Shown here piece by piece: positions 15,271 to 21,967 of a stretch of 35,652 nt of DNA. The translations under genes were made by a program, and so were the position numbers. Origin of the DNA: DAOUEG01 sp964595455 (GTDB lineage: Bacteria > Chloroflexota > Dehalococcoidia > Dehalococcoidales > RBG-16-60-22); the NCBI GenBank assembly GCA_964595455.1, contig CAZQQL010000019.1:1-35652 (forward strand), read 5' to 3'. Position 1 is the first letter of the stretch. Each line of letters begins with the position of its first letter. Under the pieces are notes generated by a model. The model searched no databases. It saw nothing but the letters and a program-made list of their open reading frames with translations, and was not told the DNA's origin.

Positions 15271-15422
15271 AAATCCCTCCAGGATATTGATTGTCACAGT
15301 TTGACTGGTCTGAAGGCTTGATATTAGCCGGGTTTTGCCGTCCCCCGACGCAGGCAGAGCCTCCATCTGCAAATTCCTTCTGCCGTAGCCGGTTTACCAA
15401 CCGGAAAATACAACGTACTATA

Positions 15423-15653
15423 TCAACCTTTAATCATCTTCGCTCCGCACTTGGGGCAGGATTTGTTGAAACAGGGTTCTCCTACCCGGTGTGTAACCCT
15501 GGCGCCGCATTCGGGGCAAACACAGTCTCCTCCCGGGCCTGAACCAGGGTTGGTACCGCGCATGGCGCCCCCTCCTTTACCTCCACGTCCTATTCCTCTG
15601 CCTGTTCCGGACCCTCCGCCTCCAGGCGGTCCCATTCCATCTCCCCTCGGCAT
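15423..15653 (-). CDS. glycine-rich zinc-ribbon peptide
   Basis: This 76-residue peptide has an N-terminal half that is a glycine/arginine-rich stretch starting MPRGDGMGPPGGGG. This resembles the DUF5320 peptide starts nearby. The C-terminal half is a four-cysteine ribbon (CVCPECG at about 44-50, then CPKCG near 68-72). ATG at 15653 has AGGAGG upstream. It may bind a metal through the ribbon. The function is unknown. It sits 15 bp after the NifX-like gene. Confidence 0.75.
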   Translation of the reverse strand: MPRGDGMGPPGGGGSGTGRGIGRGGKGGGAMRGTNPGSGPGGDCVCPECGARVTHRVGEPCFNKSCPKCGAKMIKG

Positions 15654-15668
15654 GATCCCACCTCCTGT

Positions 15669-16229
15669 TTAGGGATTTTCCAGTTTCTGTATTTTCTTCT
15701 GTATCTCGGCAAGCTGACTGGCAAGCTGCTGGGACTGTTGTTTCAGTACTTCGAGATCATTTTCAGCCGCGCCGGTTTCCCGGCCAGGGTCCGGCGCTGG
15801 TCCCATGTTTCGAAGGCCGCGTCCCATCCCCTGTCCCATACCCCGGCCCATACCGCCGCCTCTGCCACCCATTCCGTAGTGGTCGGCTACGTTAGGCTGC
15901 CGGGATACGATATACGTACCGAGCTTGAACTCCTCGACGACATCGCTTATCCTGCCGGAAACACCGGTGATGATCTCGGTCTTCGCGGCGGATAATACCT
16001 GGTGAGCATTCGGTCCGCAGTTCCCTGTGAGGACTGCCTGTACGCCTTTATTGACAATCATCTGGGCTGCGGAGATCCCAGCGCCGCCTGATTGACCGGA
16101 ACTGGTGTTCTCAATGGTCTGGAACTCCCTGGTCATCGGGTCCACGATGATGAAGTAAGGGCATCTCCCAAATCGAGGATCGACCTGGGCGTCGAGATCC
16201 GCCCCTGAAGCAGAGATAGCTATTGTCAT
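15669..16229 (-). CDS. NifX/NifB-like dinitrogenase cofactor family protein
   Basis: This 186-residue protein's N-terminal 110 residues form the small alpha/beta Nif cofactor-binding fold: a MTIAISASGADLDAQVDPRFG start, then YFIIVD, NTSSGQSGGAGISAAQ and VLTGNCGPNA. A glycine-rich linker (MGGRGGGMGRGMGQGMG) and a C-terminal coiled coil of about 40 residues follow. The linker and coiled coil match the design of the DUF5320 peptides next door. In nitrogen fixers the fold carries FeMo-co precursors. No other nif genes are present, so another metallocofactor is more likely. ATG at 16229 has AAAGGAG upstream. Confidence 0.88.
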   Translation of the reverse strand: MTIAISASGADLDAQVDPRFGRCPYFIIVDPMTREFQTIENTSSGQSGGAGISAAQMIVNKGVQAVLTGNCGPNAHQVLSAAKTEIITGVSGRISDVVEEFKLGTYIVSRQPNVADHYGMGGRGGGMGRGMGQGMGRGLRNMGPAPDPGRETGAAENDLEVLKQQSQQLASQLAEIQKKIQKLENP

Positions 16230-16258
16230 GGTATGCTCCTTTTTTCCGCTTTACTCTC

Positions 16259-16528
16259 TTATTTTCCGCGCCGGCGCCTCTGTAAACCGCCTGTGGGGGA
16301 TGACTGCTTACTCCGGTGGACGGACTGGTCCTGCCGGCTGCTGTCTACAGCGATCCCGGAAAGCCATTTCCTCGTCAGTCCAACGGCTACTTCAAGGGCT
16401 AATGGCGTCAGCGCAATGCAGATACTGGCCAGCGCTGATTTGCCGCTCGCCACGGCGGGGGTTGCAGGCTGGGGAACGACAGCGGGTAGTCTATTTACTG
16501 TCTCCGACGAGCTGTTCGATTCGTTCAT
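16259..16528 (-). CDS. small membrane peptide, unknown function
   Basis: I do not recognise this 89-residue product. It has a polar N-terminus, one hydrophobic stretch (about 31-52: SALASICIALTPLALEVAVGL) that could span the membrane, and a basic tail (GGLQRRRRGK). A strong GGAGGGG lies four bases before the ATG at 16528. That places the start 38 bp inside the DUF5320 gene at 16491, so translation would be coupled. The ribosome site and the otherwise empty 230-bp gap support a real gene. It could anchor the complex at the membrane, which is inference. Confidence 0.55.
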   Translation of the reverse strand: MNESNSSSETVNRLPAVVPQPATPAVASGKSALASICIALTPLALEVAVGLTRKWLSGIAVDSSRQDQSVHRSKQSSPTGGLQRRRRGK

Positions 16529-16766
16529 TTATCCCCTCCAGCATACTCTTCAATTCGCCAGCCTGGCTCTTGAGGTACGCAACTTCCTGTTCCCGGCTCG
16601 TTCGAGGATCGTAAGCAGCCGGCGCACTATAGTAGGGATAAGCGTAAGAAGGCCGGCGGAAAAAACGATATCCGCTTCCCCGTCTGACACCCGGGTTACA
16701 GTATCCCCTGGCGCCTCCAGTCATTGGTCCCATCCCGGCGGGACCACTGCCATCGAATCCTGGCAT
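16491..16766 (-). CDS. DUF5320-like glycine-rich peptide with coiled coil
   Basis: This 91-residue peptide carries the full signature at its N-terminus: GDG-like, then GPAGMGPMTGGARGYC (about 8-23). An aromatic, proline-rich linker (YAYPYYSAPAAY) and a C-terminal helix starting REQEVAYLKSQAGEL (about 58-90) follow. The signature G-x-G-P-x-G-x-G-P-M-T-G-x-x-x-G-x-C is strongly conserved in such proteins, and the function is unknown. GGAGGAGG lies upstream of the ATG. It is one of three such peptides in a row. Confidence 0.82.
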   Translation of the reverse strand: MPGFDGSGPAGMGPMTGGARGYCNPGVRRGSGYRFFRRPSYAYPYYSAPAAYDPRTSREQEVAYLKSQAGELKSMLEGINERIEQLVGDSK

Positions 16767-16798
16767 AGTGTCCTCCTCCAGACTGTCAATCCAGACTA

Positions 16799-17119
16799 TT
16801 ATTGTTCCTTTTCTTCCAGATCATGCATCCTGGCATCGATCTGTTCGAGCTGTTCCTTGATGGCCTGGGCCTGGTCTTTCAGGTAGTCGAGTTCCTGCTC
16901 CCGGGGCATAACGGACGGGTAAGGAGCATATCCCGGTGCTGAGGTAAAGACCGGCGGCTGATAATTCGGCACAGGCGCGGCGGGAACGTAGTAGCCGCAT
17001 CGCGGCAAACCACCTCTCCCTCTTCCGACATAAGGCCAGGGAGGAGACCAGCCCCTGAATCCATAGCCCATGCCGCCTCCTCTTCCGAATCCTCCGCCTC
17101 TTCCATATCCGAATGGCAT
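16799..17119 (-). CDS. DUF5320-like glycine-rich peptide, divergent copy
   Basis: This 106-residue peptide begins MPFGYGRGGGFGRGGGMGYG, a Gly/Arg/aromatic repeat in place of the usual GPMTG signature. A tyrosine/proline linker follows, with one cysteine (LPRCGYYVP) and the same C-terminal helix type (PREQELDYLKDQAQAIKEQL at about 72-91). The shared helix makes it a paralogue of the gene at 16491, so these may heterodimerise. AGGAGG precedes the ATG. Confidence 0.78.
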   Translation of the reverse strand: MPFGYGRGGGFGRGGGMGYGFRGWSPPWPYVGRGRGGLPRCGYYVPAAPVPNYQPPVFTSAPGYAPYPSVMPREQELDYLKDQAQAIKEQLEQIDARMHDLEEKEQ

Positions 17120-17151
17120 TTTATGTACCTCCTGTTAGTGTAACTCTCTAC

Positions 17152-17358
17152 TTACCAGCGACTGCGATTACCGCGGCCTGCGCTCCGACCTCGTCCCTGC
17201 CCGGGACGCCGGCCGGACCCCAACCAGCTGAAATTGAACCATCGTCTGACCGGGGTCGCGCTGGTATTTCCGGGAGCGCGATTCCCGCTGCAGTAACCGG
17301 CGCCTCTACCTGTCATCGGTCCGGCGCCTGCAGGACCGGTTCCATTACCAAATGGCAT
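17152..17358 (-). CDS. DUF5320-like glycine-rich peptide, short
   Basis: This 68-residue peptide contains the signature GNGTGPAGAGPMTGRGAGYC (about 4-23) with a Trp/Arg-rich basic tail and no coiled coil. The start at 17358 is chosen because AGGAGG lies eight bases upstream. A GTG nine bases further upstream overlaps that site. It is the first of the glycine-rich series to be transcribed, after the DUF364 gene. Confidence 0.78.
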   Translation of the reverse strand: MPFGNGTGPAGAGPMTGRGAGYCSGNRAPGNTSATPVRRWFNFSWLGSGRRPGQGRGRSAGRGNRSRW

Positions 17359-17407
17359 ATTCTTCACCTCCTGTATGGATTTCTTTTAACAAGCATTCCT
17401 TATTTCA

Positions 17408-18142
17408 TCATTTCATCAGTGTAAGCTGTCGAATTCCCTTGATCTGCCGATAGGTCGCTCCCTGGCTGACACACCGCAGAGCGTGATCCGGATCTATCAC
17501 TTTTGTCCCGGAAACGGCATCGATACCGTAATCGAACAGTACCGGAGAAAGCGGCGTGGTATCACCCAGCATGACAATATAGGCATCCGGATTGCATAGT
17601 TCAAGCAGGTCATCGATGGTATGATTGGTGAACGAGGTGCCCGTCAGGGCAACAACATCCGCCTCAGGCAGGTAACGTTCGGCTGCAGTCTCCGGCAGAT
17701 CGCCTTCCGCCTGGTTCTTTTCGATGACCCATAGCTGCCTGACCTGCTTCCGAAGACCGTCCACGAAGGGGAAATGCCCTATCATGGCAACGTTTTTGCC
17801 CCTGCCTTTCTCGATGATGAGTTCGCGAGCATTCAGTTCGCGGCAAGTGCTCTCATCGATATCGAGCAGGGAATTGACCGCGGCCATACCGATGGCTGCT
17901 TCCGCGATGCTGTCTGAATGGACCATGGCGGTGAGTTCGCGTGGGGATTTTTCCAGGAGAAGGCCGGGTTCTCTTACTGCCGGATGTGGTTGCCGCAGGG
18001 CGTCACGAGGCAGCGTTGCAGCCAGCCCGCAATACCGGGTCATGACAGCGGTGTGGAACAGGCCTTGCCTGATTTCTCTCACGGGAGCGTCATAGTCCAG
18101 AATCGAAAGAAGATCATGGATAATACCGGTTTTTGCAGTCAT
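17408..18142 (-). CDS. DUF364 putative heavy-metal chelation protein
   Basis: This 244-residue protein has an N-terminal DUF4213-type domain (about 1-80) and a C-terminal DUF364 Rossmann-like domain (about 105-240). The latter contains KNVAMIGHFPFVDGL, ADVVALTGTSFTNHTIDDLLE and VMLGDTTPLSPVLFDYGIDA. The family is proposed, from structure only, to chelate a metal or a small molecule at the domain interface. The ATG directly follows the TGA of the DUF134 gene (TGAATG), so translation is coupled. It is often found with metal-cofactor genes. Its partner here is the NifX/NifU set. Confidence 0.9.
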   Translation of the reverse strand: MTAKTGIIHDLLSILDYDAPVREIRQGLFHTAVMTRYCGLAATLPRDALRQPHPAVREPGLLLEKSPRELTAMVHSDSIAEAAIGMAAVNSLLDIDESTCRELNARELIIEKGRGKNVAMIGHFPFVDGLRKQVRQLWVIEKNQAEGDLPETAAERYLPEADVVALTGTSFTNHTIDDLLELCNPDAYIVMLGDTTPLSPVLFDYGIDAVSGTKVIDPDHALRCVSQGATYRQIKGIRQLTLMK

Positions 18143-18601
18143 TCAGCGCCTCCCTCTGTGATGTCCACCGCCGCCGTGACGGTATCCGGCCGGCCAGAGA
18201 GACATTATTTCCTCGGTCTGACAGGTAGGACATGCTTGCGGCGGCTGTTCGATAAGCTTCTCGAAGGGAAGTTCCCATTCATGGCCGTTACCACAGCGGA
18301 AGCTCCGCCGGGACAATTCGTAATTACCTCCCTCTATGCGGATGGCTTTGCCATTCAGCAGAGCGTCGGCGACCTTCTGGCGGGCCTGAGAGAGGATACG
18401 GGCATACGTCGGCCGCGAGACATTCATCTGTTCGGCAGCGGCATCCTGCTCCAGGTCTTCGAGGTCTCTGAGACGGATCGCTTCAGCCTCTTCCACCGAA
18501 AGTCGGACCTCTTCAAGTGAGGACATTGGTACCCCGGAAGGCTTGAAAAGAGTTACCCGGGGGAGAAAGCCTACCCTGCGCCATAAAGGTTGTCTTCCCA
18601 T
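18143..18601 (-). CDS. DUF134 family DNA-binding regulator
   Basis: This 152-residue protein starts MGRQPLWRRVGFLPRVTLFKP, the family's standard opening. It has a helix-turn-helix at about 30-85 (LSVEEAEAIRLRDLEDL, then QDAAAEQMNVSRPTYARIL) like a sigma-70 region 4. The C-terminal metal-binding part has CGNGHEWELP and a CPTCQTE pair, then a His/Gly/Arg-rich end (HGGGGHHRGRR). That could bind a metal and sense it. It heads the minus-strand metal/Fe-S run and likely controls it. ATG at 18601 has AAGGA upstream. Confidence 0.9.
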   Translation of the reverse strand: MGRQPLWRRVGFLPRVTLFKPSGVPMSSLEEVRLSVEEAEAIRLRDLEDLEQDAAAEQMNVSRPTYARILSQARQKVADALLNGKAIRIEGGNYELSRRSFRCGNGHEWELPFEKLIEQPPQACPTCQTEEIMSLWPAGYRHGGGGHHRGRR

Positions 18602-18639
18602 ACTCGTCCTTTATATTCTCGCTATACGACCATATAGAC

Positions 18640-18660
18640 TATCGTTACTCAATCACGATA
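18640..18660. promoter_or_regulatory. inverted repeat upstream of the DUF134 gene
   Basis: TATCGT (18640-18645) and ACGATA (18655-18660) form a perfect 6-bp inverted repeat with a 9-bp centre. It lies between the promoter at 18682-18709 and the start codon at 18601, as an operator in the leader might. A tighter form with the same half-sites occurs at 25976-25990. Confidence 0.5.
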
Positions 18661-18681
18661 ATGGTCATATGCTCATAATTA

Positions 18682-18709
18682 ATGATACTCCTCCTGCATT
18701 TTTTGTCAA
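18682..18709 (-). promoter_or_regulatory. promoter of the DUF134-led operon
   Basis: On the minus strand, TTGACA (18709-18704), 16 bp, TATCAT (18687-18682). It gives a leader of about 75 nt before the ATG at 18601 and would drive the whole minus-strand run to 11659. Confidence 0.65.
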
Positions 18710-18720
18710 GTGACAGGCAC

Positions 18721-18749
18721 AAAAAAGCAGCGGATGGTTTTCCGCTGCT
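18721..18749 (-). terminator. rho-independent terminator after the isomerase-like gene
   Basis: AGCAGCGGA (18726-18734) pairs perfectly with TCCGCTGCT (18741-18749). On the minus strand the hairpin is followed by six T residues. It lies 86 bp beyond the stop of the gene at 18836 and separates it from the DUF134 operon promoter. Confidence 0.9.
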
Positions 18750-18835
18750 CTGATTGGATATGTTCCCATTCGCCCGCCGATCAGGGCGCTTACCGGGTCA
18801 GTTTTCCCTTTTTGCGGAGCTTGTTCCCGCTTTGC

Positions 18836-19552
18836 CTAATAGATACTCAAAAGCTGGCCGAAACCCTCTATCTTTTCTTCGACACGGGCGAGTCGTAGCA
18901 GGTGCCACATCGTTGCCTGGTTGCTTGATACTACGGGTTTCTGTATATCGGTTTCGAGCACATCGATTATTTCAACCGTATGCATGGCGATACAACTTAA
19001 AAAAACAGCCTCGGCCTCCGGCTTGTCAGCCTGGCGGGCCAGGTCATAAACGGTTTCCGGAGATATCGCCGCTATCTCGATGGAGTCCTGTAGGCCGAGC
19101 CATTTGATATCGACCACCTCTATCCCATGTTCTTCAACGAACTTTTTTTCCGCCATCGCAACTTCTTGAAGATAAGGCACAGCTAGTGCAACTTTTTTAA
19201 CGCCCAGCGTTTTGAAGGCCTCGATCATCGCAGTAGAACTTGTTGTGGCTGGAGCGCCACCGCTCCTGGATTCCATCTTCTGTATGAGGAGTTTGTCATA
19301 GCCATACCCACCCGCAAAACTGCCCCCGGTGCAACACATAGCCACCGCCGCGGGGCGTGCGTGGGAAATCAATGCGGTAGCATCCGGAACAAGGTTTTCC
19401 AGGTTCTTGAGGGCCGCAACACCGCCGCCGGTAAATTCGAACTTTTGATAGTGGCAGGACACACCATCGGGAGCCATGAGTACATATTCAGGTTCCGTCA
19501 CGATGTTTGAAGAAGGAGTGATGATTCCCAGCCTGGCTCGCCATCCGTACAT
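18836..19552 (-). CDS. maleate isomerase / Asp-Glu racemase family enzyme
   Basis: This 238-residue protein of the Asp/Glu racemase superfamily begins MYGWRARLGIITPSSNIVTE, as in maleate isomerases and arylmalonate decarboxylases. Two catalytic-position cysteines are visible: C73/C74 in MCCTGGSFAGG and C187 in LSCIAMHT. Two cysteines fit a maleate cis-trans isomerase or a racemase. Arylmalonate decarboxylase keeps only the second. PATTSSTAMIEAFKTLG and VVSSNQATMWH match the family. The ATG at 19552 has GGAGG eight bases upstream. It is divergent from the MarR gene and has its own terminator at 18721. The substrate is unproven, but a dicarboxylate or a 2-substituted malonate-type acid is likely. 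Confidence 0.85.
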   Translation of the reverse strand: MYGWRARLGIITPSSNIVTEPEYVLMAPDGVSCHYQKFEFTGGGVAALKNLENLVPDATALISHARPAAVAMCCTGGSFAGGYGYDKLLIQKMESRSGGAPATTSSTAMIEAFKTLGVKKVALAVPYLQEVAMAEKKFVEEHGIEVVDIKWLGLQDSIEIAAISPETVYDLARQADKPEAEAVFLSCIAMHTVEIIDVLETDIQKPVVSSNQATMWHLLRLARVEEKIEGFGQLLSIY

Positions 19553-19577
19553 ATCAAAAACCTCCTTAAGTAAGACT

Positions 19578-19599
19578 TGATAACAACGTAATCTTATCA
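19578..19599. promoter_or_regulatory. putative MarR operator
   Basis: TGATAA (19578-19583) and TTATCA (19594-19599) form a 22-bp interrupted palindrome 26 bp upstream of the isomerase-like gene, in the divergent spacer shared with marR. Size and position fit a MarR-dimer site. Confidence 0.5.
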
Positions 19600-19642
19600 T
19601 GTTTGCGATTCTGCAGCCACGCTGCTGACCGGCAGGCAGCAG

Positions 19643-19672
19643 TTGACTATATGTTATTGTTGGAACTATTAT
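19643..19672 (+). promoter_or_regulatory. promoter of the MarR gene
   Basis: TTGACT (19643-19648), 18 bp, TATTAT (19667-19672), about 65 bp upstream of the MarR start codon. Confidence 0.6.
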
Positions 19673-19737
19673 GTTGAGTGAAAATGCTCATACATGATAT
19701 ACCCAGAAATTAAGGGACGAGCTGAATAGGGTTGTAC

Positions 19738-20244
19738 ATGAAAGAAGGAGAACCATTCCCGTTCGTGGATGAATACCAGCGGCTTTGGGTGTTGTTGTCC
19801 CAGACAAGATCGGCATTGTTCAAGGCACGTCATAAAAGAACGGGAAGATACATTCACTTCAACGTAGCTGCCAGTCTGCTAAACATCTGGAGTAATGACG
19901 GGCAGGTTACAATGGCCAACCTGGCACGCAGTCTTTTCCTGGAGCCGCACTCCGCCTCAGAAATCGTGAAAAGGCTCGAGAAAAAAGGTTACGTGAGAAA
20001 AACGAAAGAAAGCGGGAAAGGCAACATCGTCAAGCTGTGGATTACCGAAAAAGGACGTGATTTTTGCCGTGAAATATCTCAACCCGGTTTTGTTCGTGAA
20101 GTGATCTCCTGCCTGACCAAAGAACAGCAGGAGCAGCTATGGACTCTCCTCAGCATTTTGTACGACAAGGCGCTGGACGAACTGGAACTGGAAGACCTGA
20201 AAGAAACAACCTCACCCTATCCAAATACGGAGAGCAACCTGTAG
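19738..20244 (+). CDS. MarR-family transcriptional regulator
   Basis: This 168-residue winged-helix protein has LWVLLSQTRSALFKARH near the N-terminus and a recognition region MANLARSLFLEPHSASEIVKRLEKKGYV (about 60-87). A wing with LWITEKGRDFC follows. The length is typical, and the N- and C-terminal helices would form the dimer. It is transcribed away from the isomerase-like gene across a 185-bp spacer containing a palindrome, so it likely controls both. Both ATG at 19738 and TTG at 19732 are possible. Neither has a strong ribosome site, and ATG is chosen. Confidence 0.88.
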   Translation: MKEGEPFPFVDEYQRLWVLLSQTRSALFKARHKRTGRYIHFNVAASLLNIWSNDGQVTMANLARSLFLEPHSASEIVKRLEKKGYVRKTKESGKGNIVKLWITEKGRDFCREISQPGFVREVISCLTKEQQEQLWTLLSILYDKALDELELEDLKETTSPYPNTESNL

Positions 20245-20374
20245 ACATCGGATTGCCCCCTGTATTACGTCACCGGTAAACTCTTAATCTGTCCGCACTC
20301 CAATGCGGATTATTGCTGACCTCTAACCCTTCATGTGGCTGCGACAAACCGGAGAGATCGTCTCCTCCATCATC

Positions 20375-20397
20375 AAAATTACGGAACCAGTAATTTT
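20375..20397. terminator. AT-rich hairpin at the MmgE stop codon
   Basis: AAAATTAC (20375-20382) and GTAATTTT (20390-20397) form a perfect 8-bp stem that includes the MmgE stop codon. It ends in a run of four T residues on either strand, so it could terminate in both directions between the convergent MarR and MmgE genes. The MarR side (20245-20374) also holds small hairpins at 20293-20308 and 20351-20365. Confidence 0.45.
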
Positions 20398-21764
20398 ATG
20401 ATTGTCGAAACGTTATCGACATCCTCGAGGTTATTGATCAGGTCCAGCGTCTTTTCCGCATTTTTCCGTGGTATCCTGCCGCAGAAATCGAAGTTGTGCC
20501 AGTATTTTTCCGTCAATTCTTCCTCGGTGAGCGGAAATCTGGGAAACCCCCTGCTCTGCGGGTGATTGAACACGGCGGAGTATTCCTTGCCGCTCCCCAT
20601 TTTTACCGTCAAGCTGACCTTCATCGGGTCTTCCAGCGTCGCTGGAACATGCTTTACTTTAGCGCATAACCGGATGATTTCCGGGTCTTTCACTGCTTCT
20701 TCCGTGTAGTGTTCCAGCCTGGCGCCTTTCCTGAGCAGGACATTGGCGGCGCTGTAAGCCTGGTAGAAGAGCGCGGCGGGCTGGGAATCGCCCTTTTTGA
20801 ACGGGATAGTCCCGTAACTTTTAAGCTGCATCGGGTTCACGCCGATGATAATTTCCTTGATATCATCCGCATCGATGTCATGTTCCGCCAGGATATCCAG
20901 TCCACAATCGATGATATTATGATTGCCCTGACACGAGGGATACTTCTTATGCCGGCTCTTGACGTAGAACTCCCTGCCCAGGTCGCGGTTCATATACTCG
21001 GGATGGTACGGTTTCGGGCAGTAGCTCTCAAAAAAACCCTGAGCACCGAAGAGCGGATCTTTAAGACCGGTAAATCCGTTTTTCGCCATGAGGACGGCGG
21101 TGATGCCGTTCCGGGCGGACATCGCTCCGTATAACTTGAACGTCATTACTCCGTCCCACAGGGAGCGGAAACTACCGCCAAGCGTATTGACCAGAATACC
21201 GAGGGCATTCATTACCTGGTTCTCGTTAAGCCCCATCAACCGGGAAGTCAGTCCTGCTACCCCGATGGCGTTGGCCGTCCCGATAGGGTCGAAAGGATGA
21301 TCAAACCCCAAGCCCTCGACAAAGGCAATCCTCGCAGTCATATCACCACCCAGGATGACCGCACTGAGCAGGTCTTTGCCGCTGGCGCCCACATATTCCG
21401 CGACGGACAGCGCAGCCGGCACTGTCGAACTCTGAACATGGCCGGGGAACATACCTTCGTTTTGCCCGAAGGCATCAGGTCCCGTACATTCAAAATCATA
21501 AGAACGCCCTTGGAGACTGTTCATCATGGCGGCATGGGGCAAAGGCACTCTATCACCATGCACCAGGATGGTGGCCTCGCCGTTTCCTCCCCACTGTCTC
21601 ACCAGATCGAATAACGCCGAATTCCCCGGCCCGTTGTACCCGCTCACCATGACACCCACCAGGTCAATCAATTGCCGCTTGGCGTCCCGTACTACCTCAT
21701 CGCTGAAATCCTCGTACTTCGCGTCAAGGACATTATGTATCAGTTTCTGGGTCTCCGTAGCCAT
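20379..21764 (-). CDS. MmgE/PrpD family protein
   Basis: This 461-residue protein has the full family length. The N-terminal DAKRQLIDLVGVMVSGYNGPG and VHGDRVPLPHAAMMNSLQGRSYDFE match the MmgE/PrpD fold. A mid-region with AILGGDMTARIAF and GIAGLTSRLMGLNE-like sequence (reads GVAGLTSRLMGLNE) also matches, as does a late KYPSCQGNHNIIDCGLDILA. Relatives are 2-methylcitrate dehydratase (PrpD) and other dehydratases or isomerases acting on tricarboxylates. The specific reaction is not predictable. ATG at 21764 has GGGAGG upstream. It is convergent with MarR and divergent from the ETF oxidoreductase gene. Confidence 0.92.
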   Translation of the reverse strand: MATETQKLIHNVLDAKYEDFSDEVVRDAKRQLIDLVGVMVSGYNGPGNSALFDLVRQWGGNGEATILVHGDRVPLPHAAMMNSLQGRSYDFECTGPDAFGQNEGMFPGHVQSSTVPAALSVAEYVGASGKDLLSAVILGGDMTARIAFVEGLGFDHPFDPIGTANAIGVAGLTSRLMGLNENQVMNALGILVNTLGGSFRSLWDGVMTFKLYGAMSARNGITAVLMAKNGFTGLKDPLFGAQGFFESYCPKPYHPEYMNRDLGREFYVKSRHKKYPSCQGNHNIIDCGLDILAEHDIDADDIKEIIIGVNPMQLKSYGTIPFKKGDSQPAALFYQAYSAANVLLRKGARLEHYTEEAVKDPEIIRLCAKVKHVPATLEDPMKVSLTVKMGSGKEYSAVFNHPQSRGFPRFPLTEEELTEKYWHNFDFCGRIPRKNAEKTLDLINNLEDVDNVSTIIKLLVP

Positions 21765-21856
21765 TCTTCGCCTCCCGGTTAATATTCACATCGATGTGCC
21801 GCTATCAAGCATGCAGCGGGTGCCCATTTCAGTTCTAAAAGCACCGATGTATCAGG

Positions 21857-21886
21857 TTGACACAAACTGCGTGTGACCATTATAAT
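21857..21886 (+). promoter_or_regulatory. promoter of the ETF-oxidoreductase operon
   Basis: TTGACA (21857-21862), 18 bp, TATAAT (21881-21886). The leader to the ATG at 21968 is about 75 nt. Confidence 0.75.
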
Positions 21887-21967
21887 ACCAACAATAAAAT
21901 CTTGCAACGATGATTCTCTCTCATAGCATCGATGTTGGAAGATTTGAATCAGGGATAAAAGGGCCGT

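Noticed and set aside
15669..16229. Evidence for nitrogen fixation from the NifX-like gene
   Set aside because: No nifHDK, nifB radical SAM or nifEN genes are present. The NifX/NifB fold is widespread in non-fixing anaerobes.
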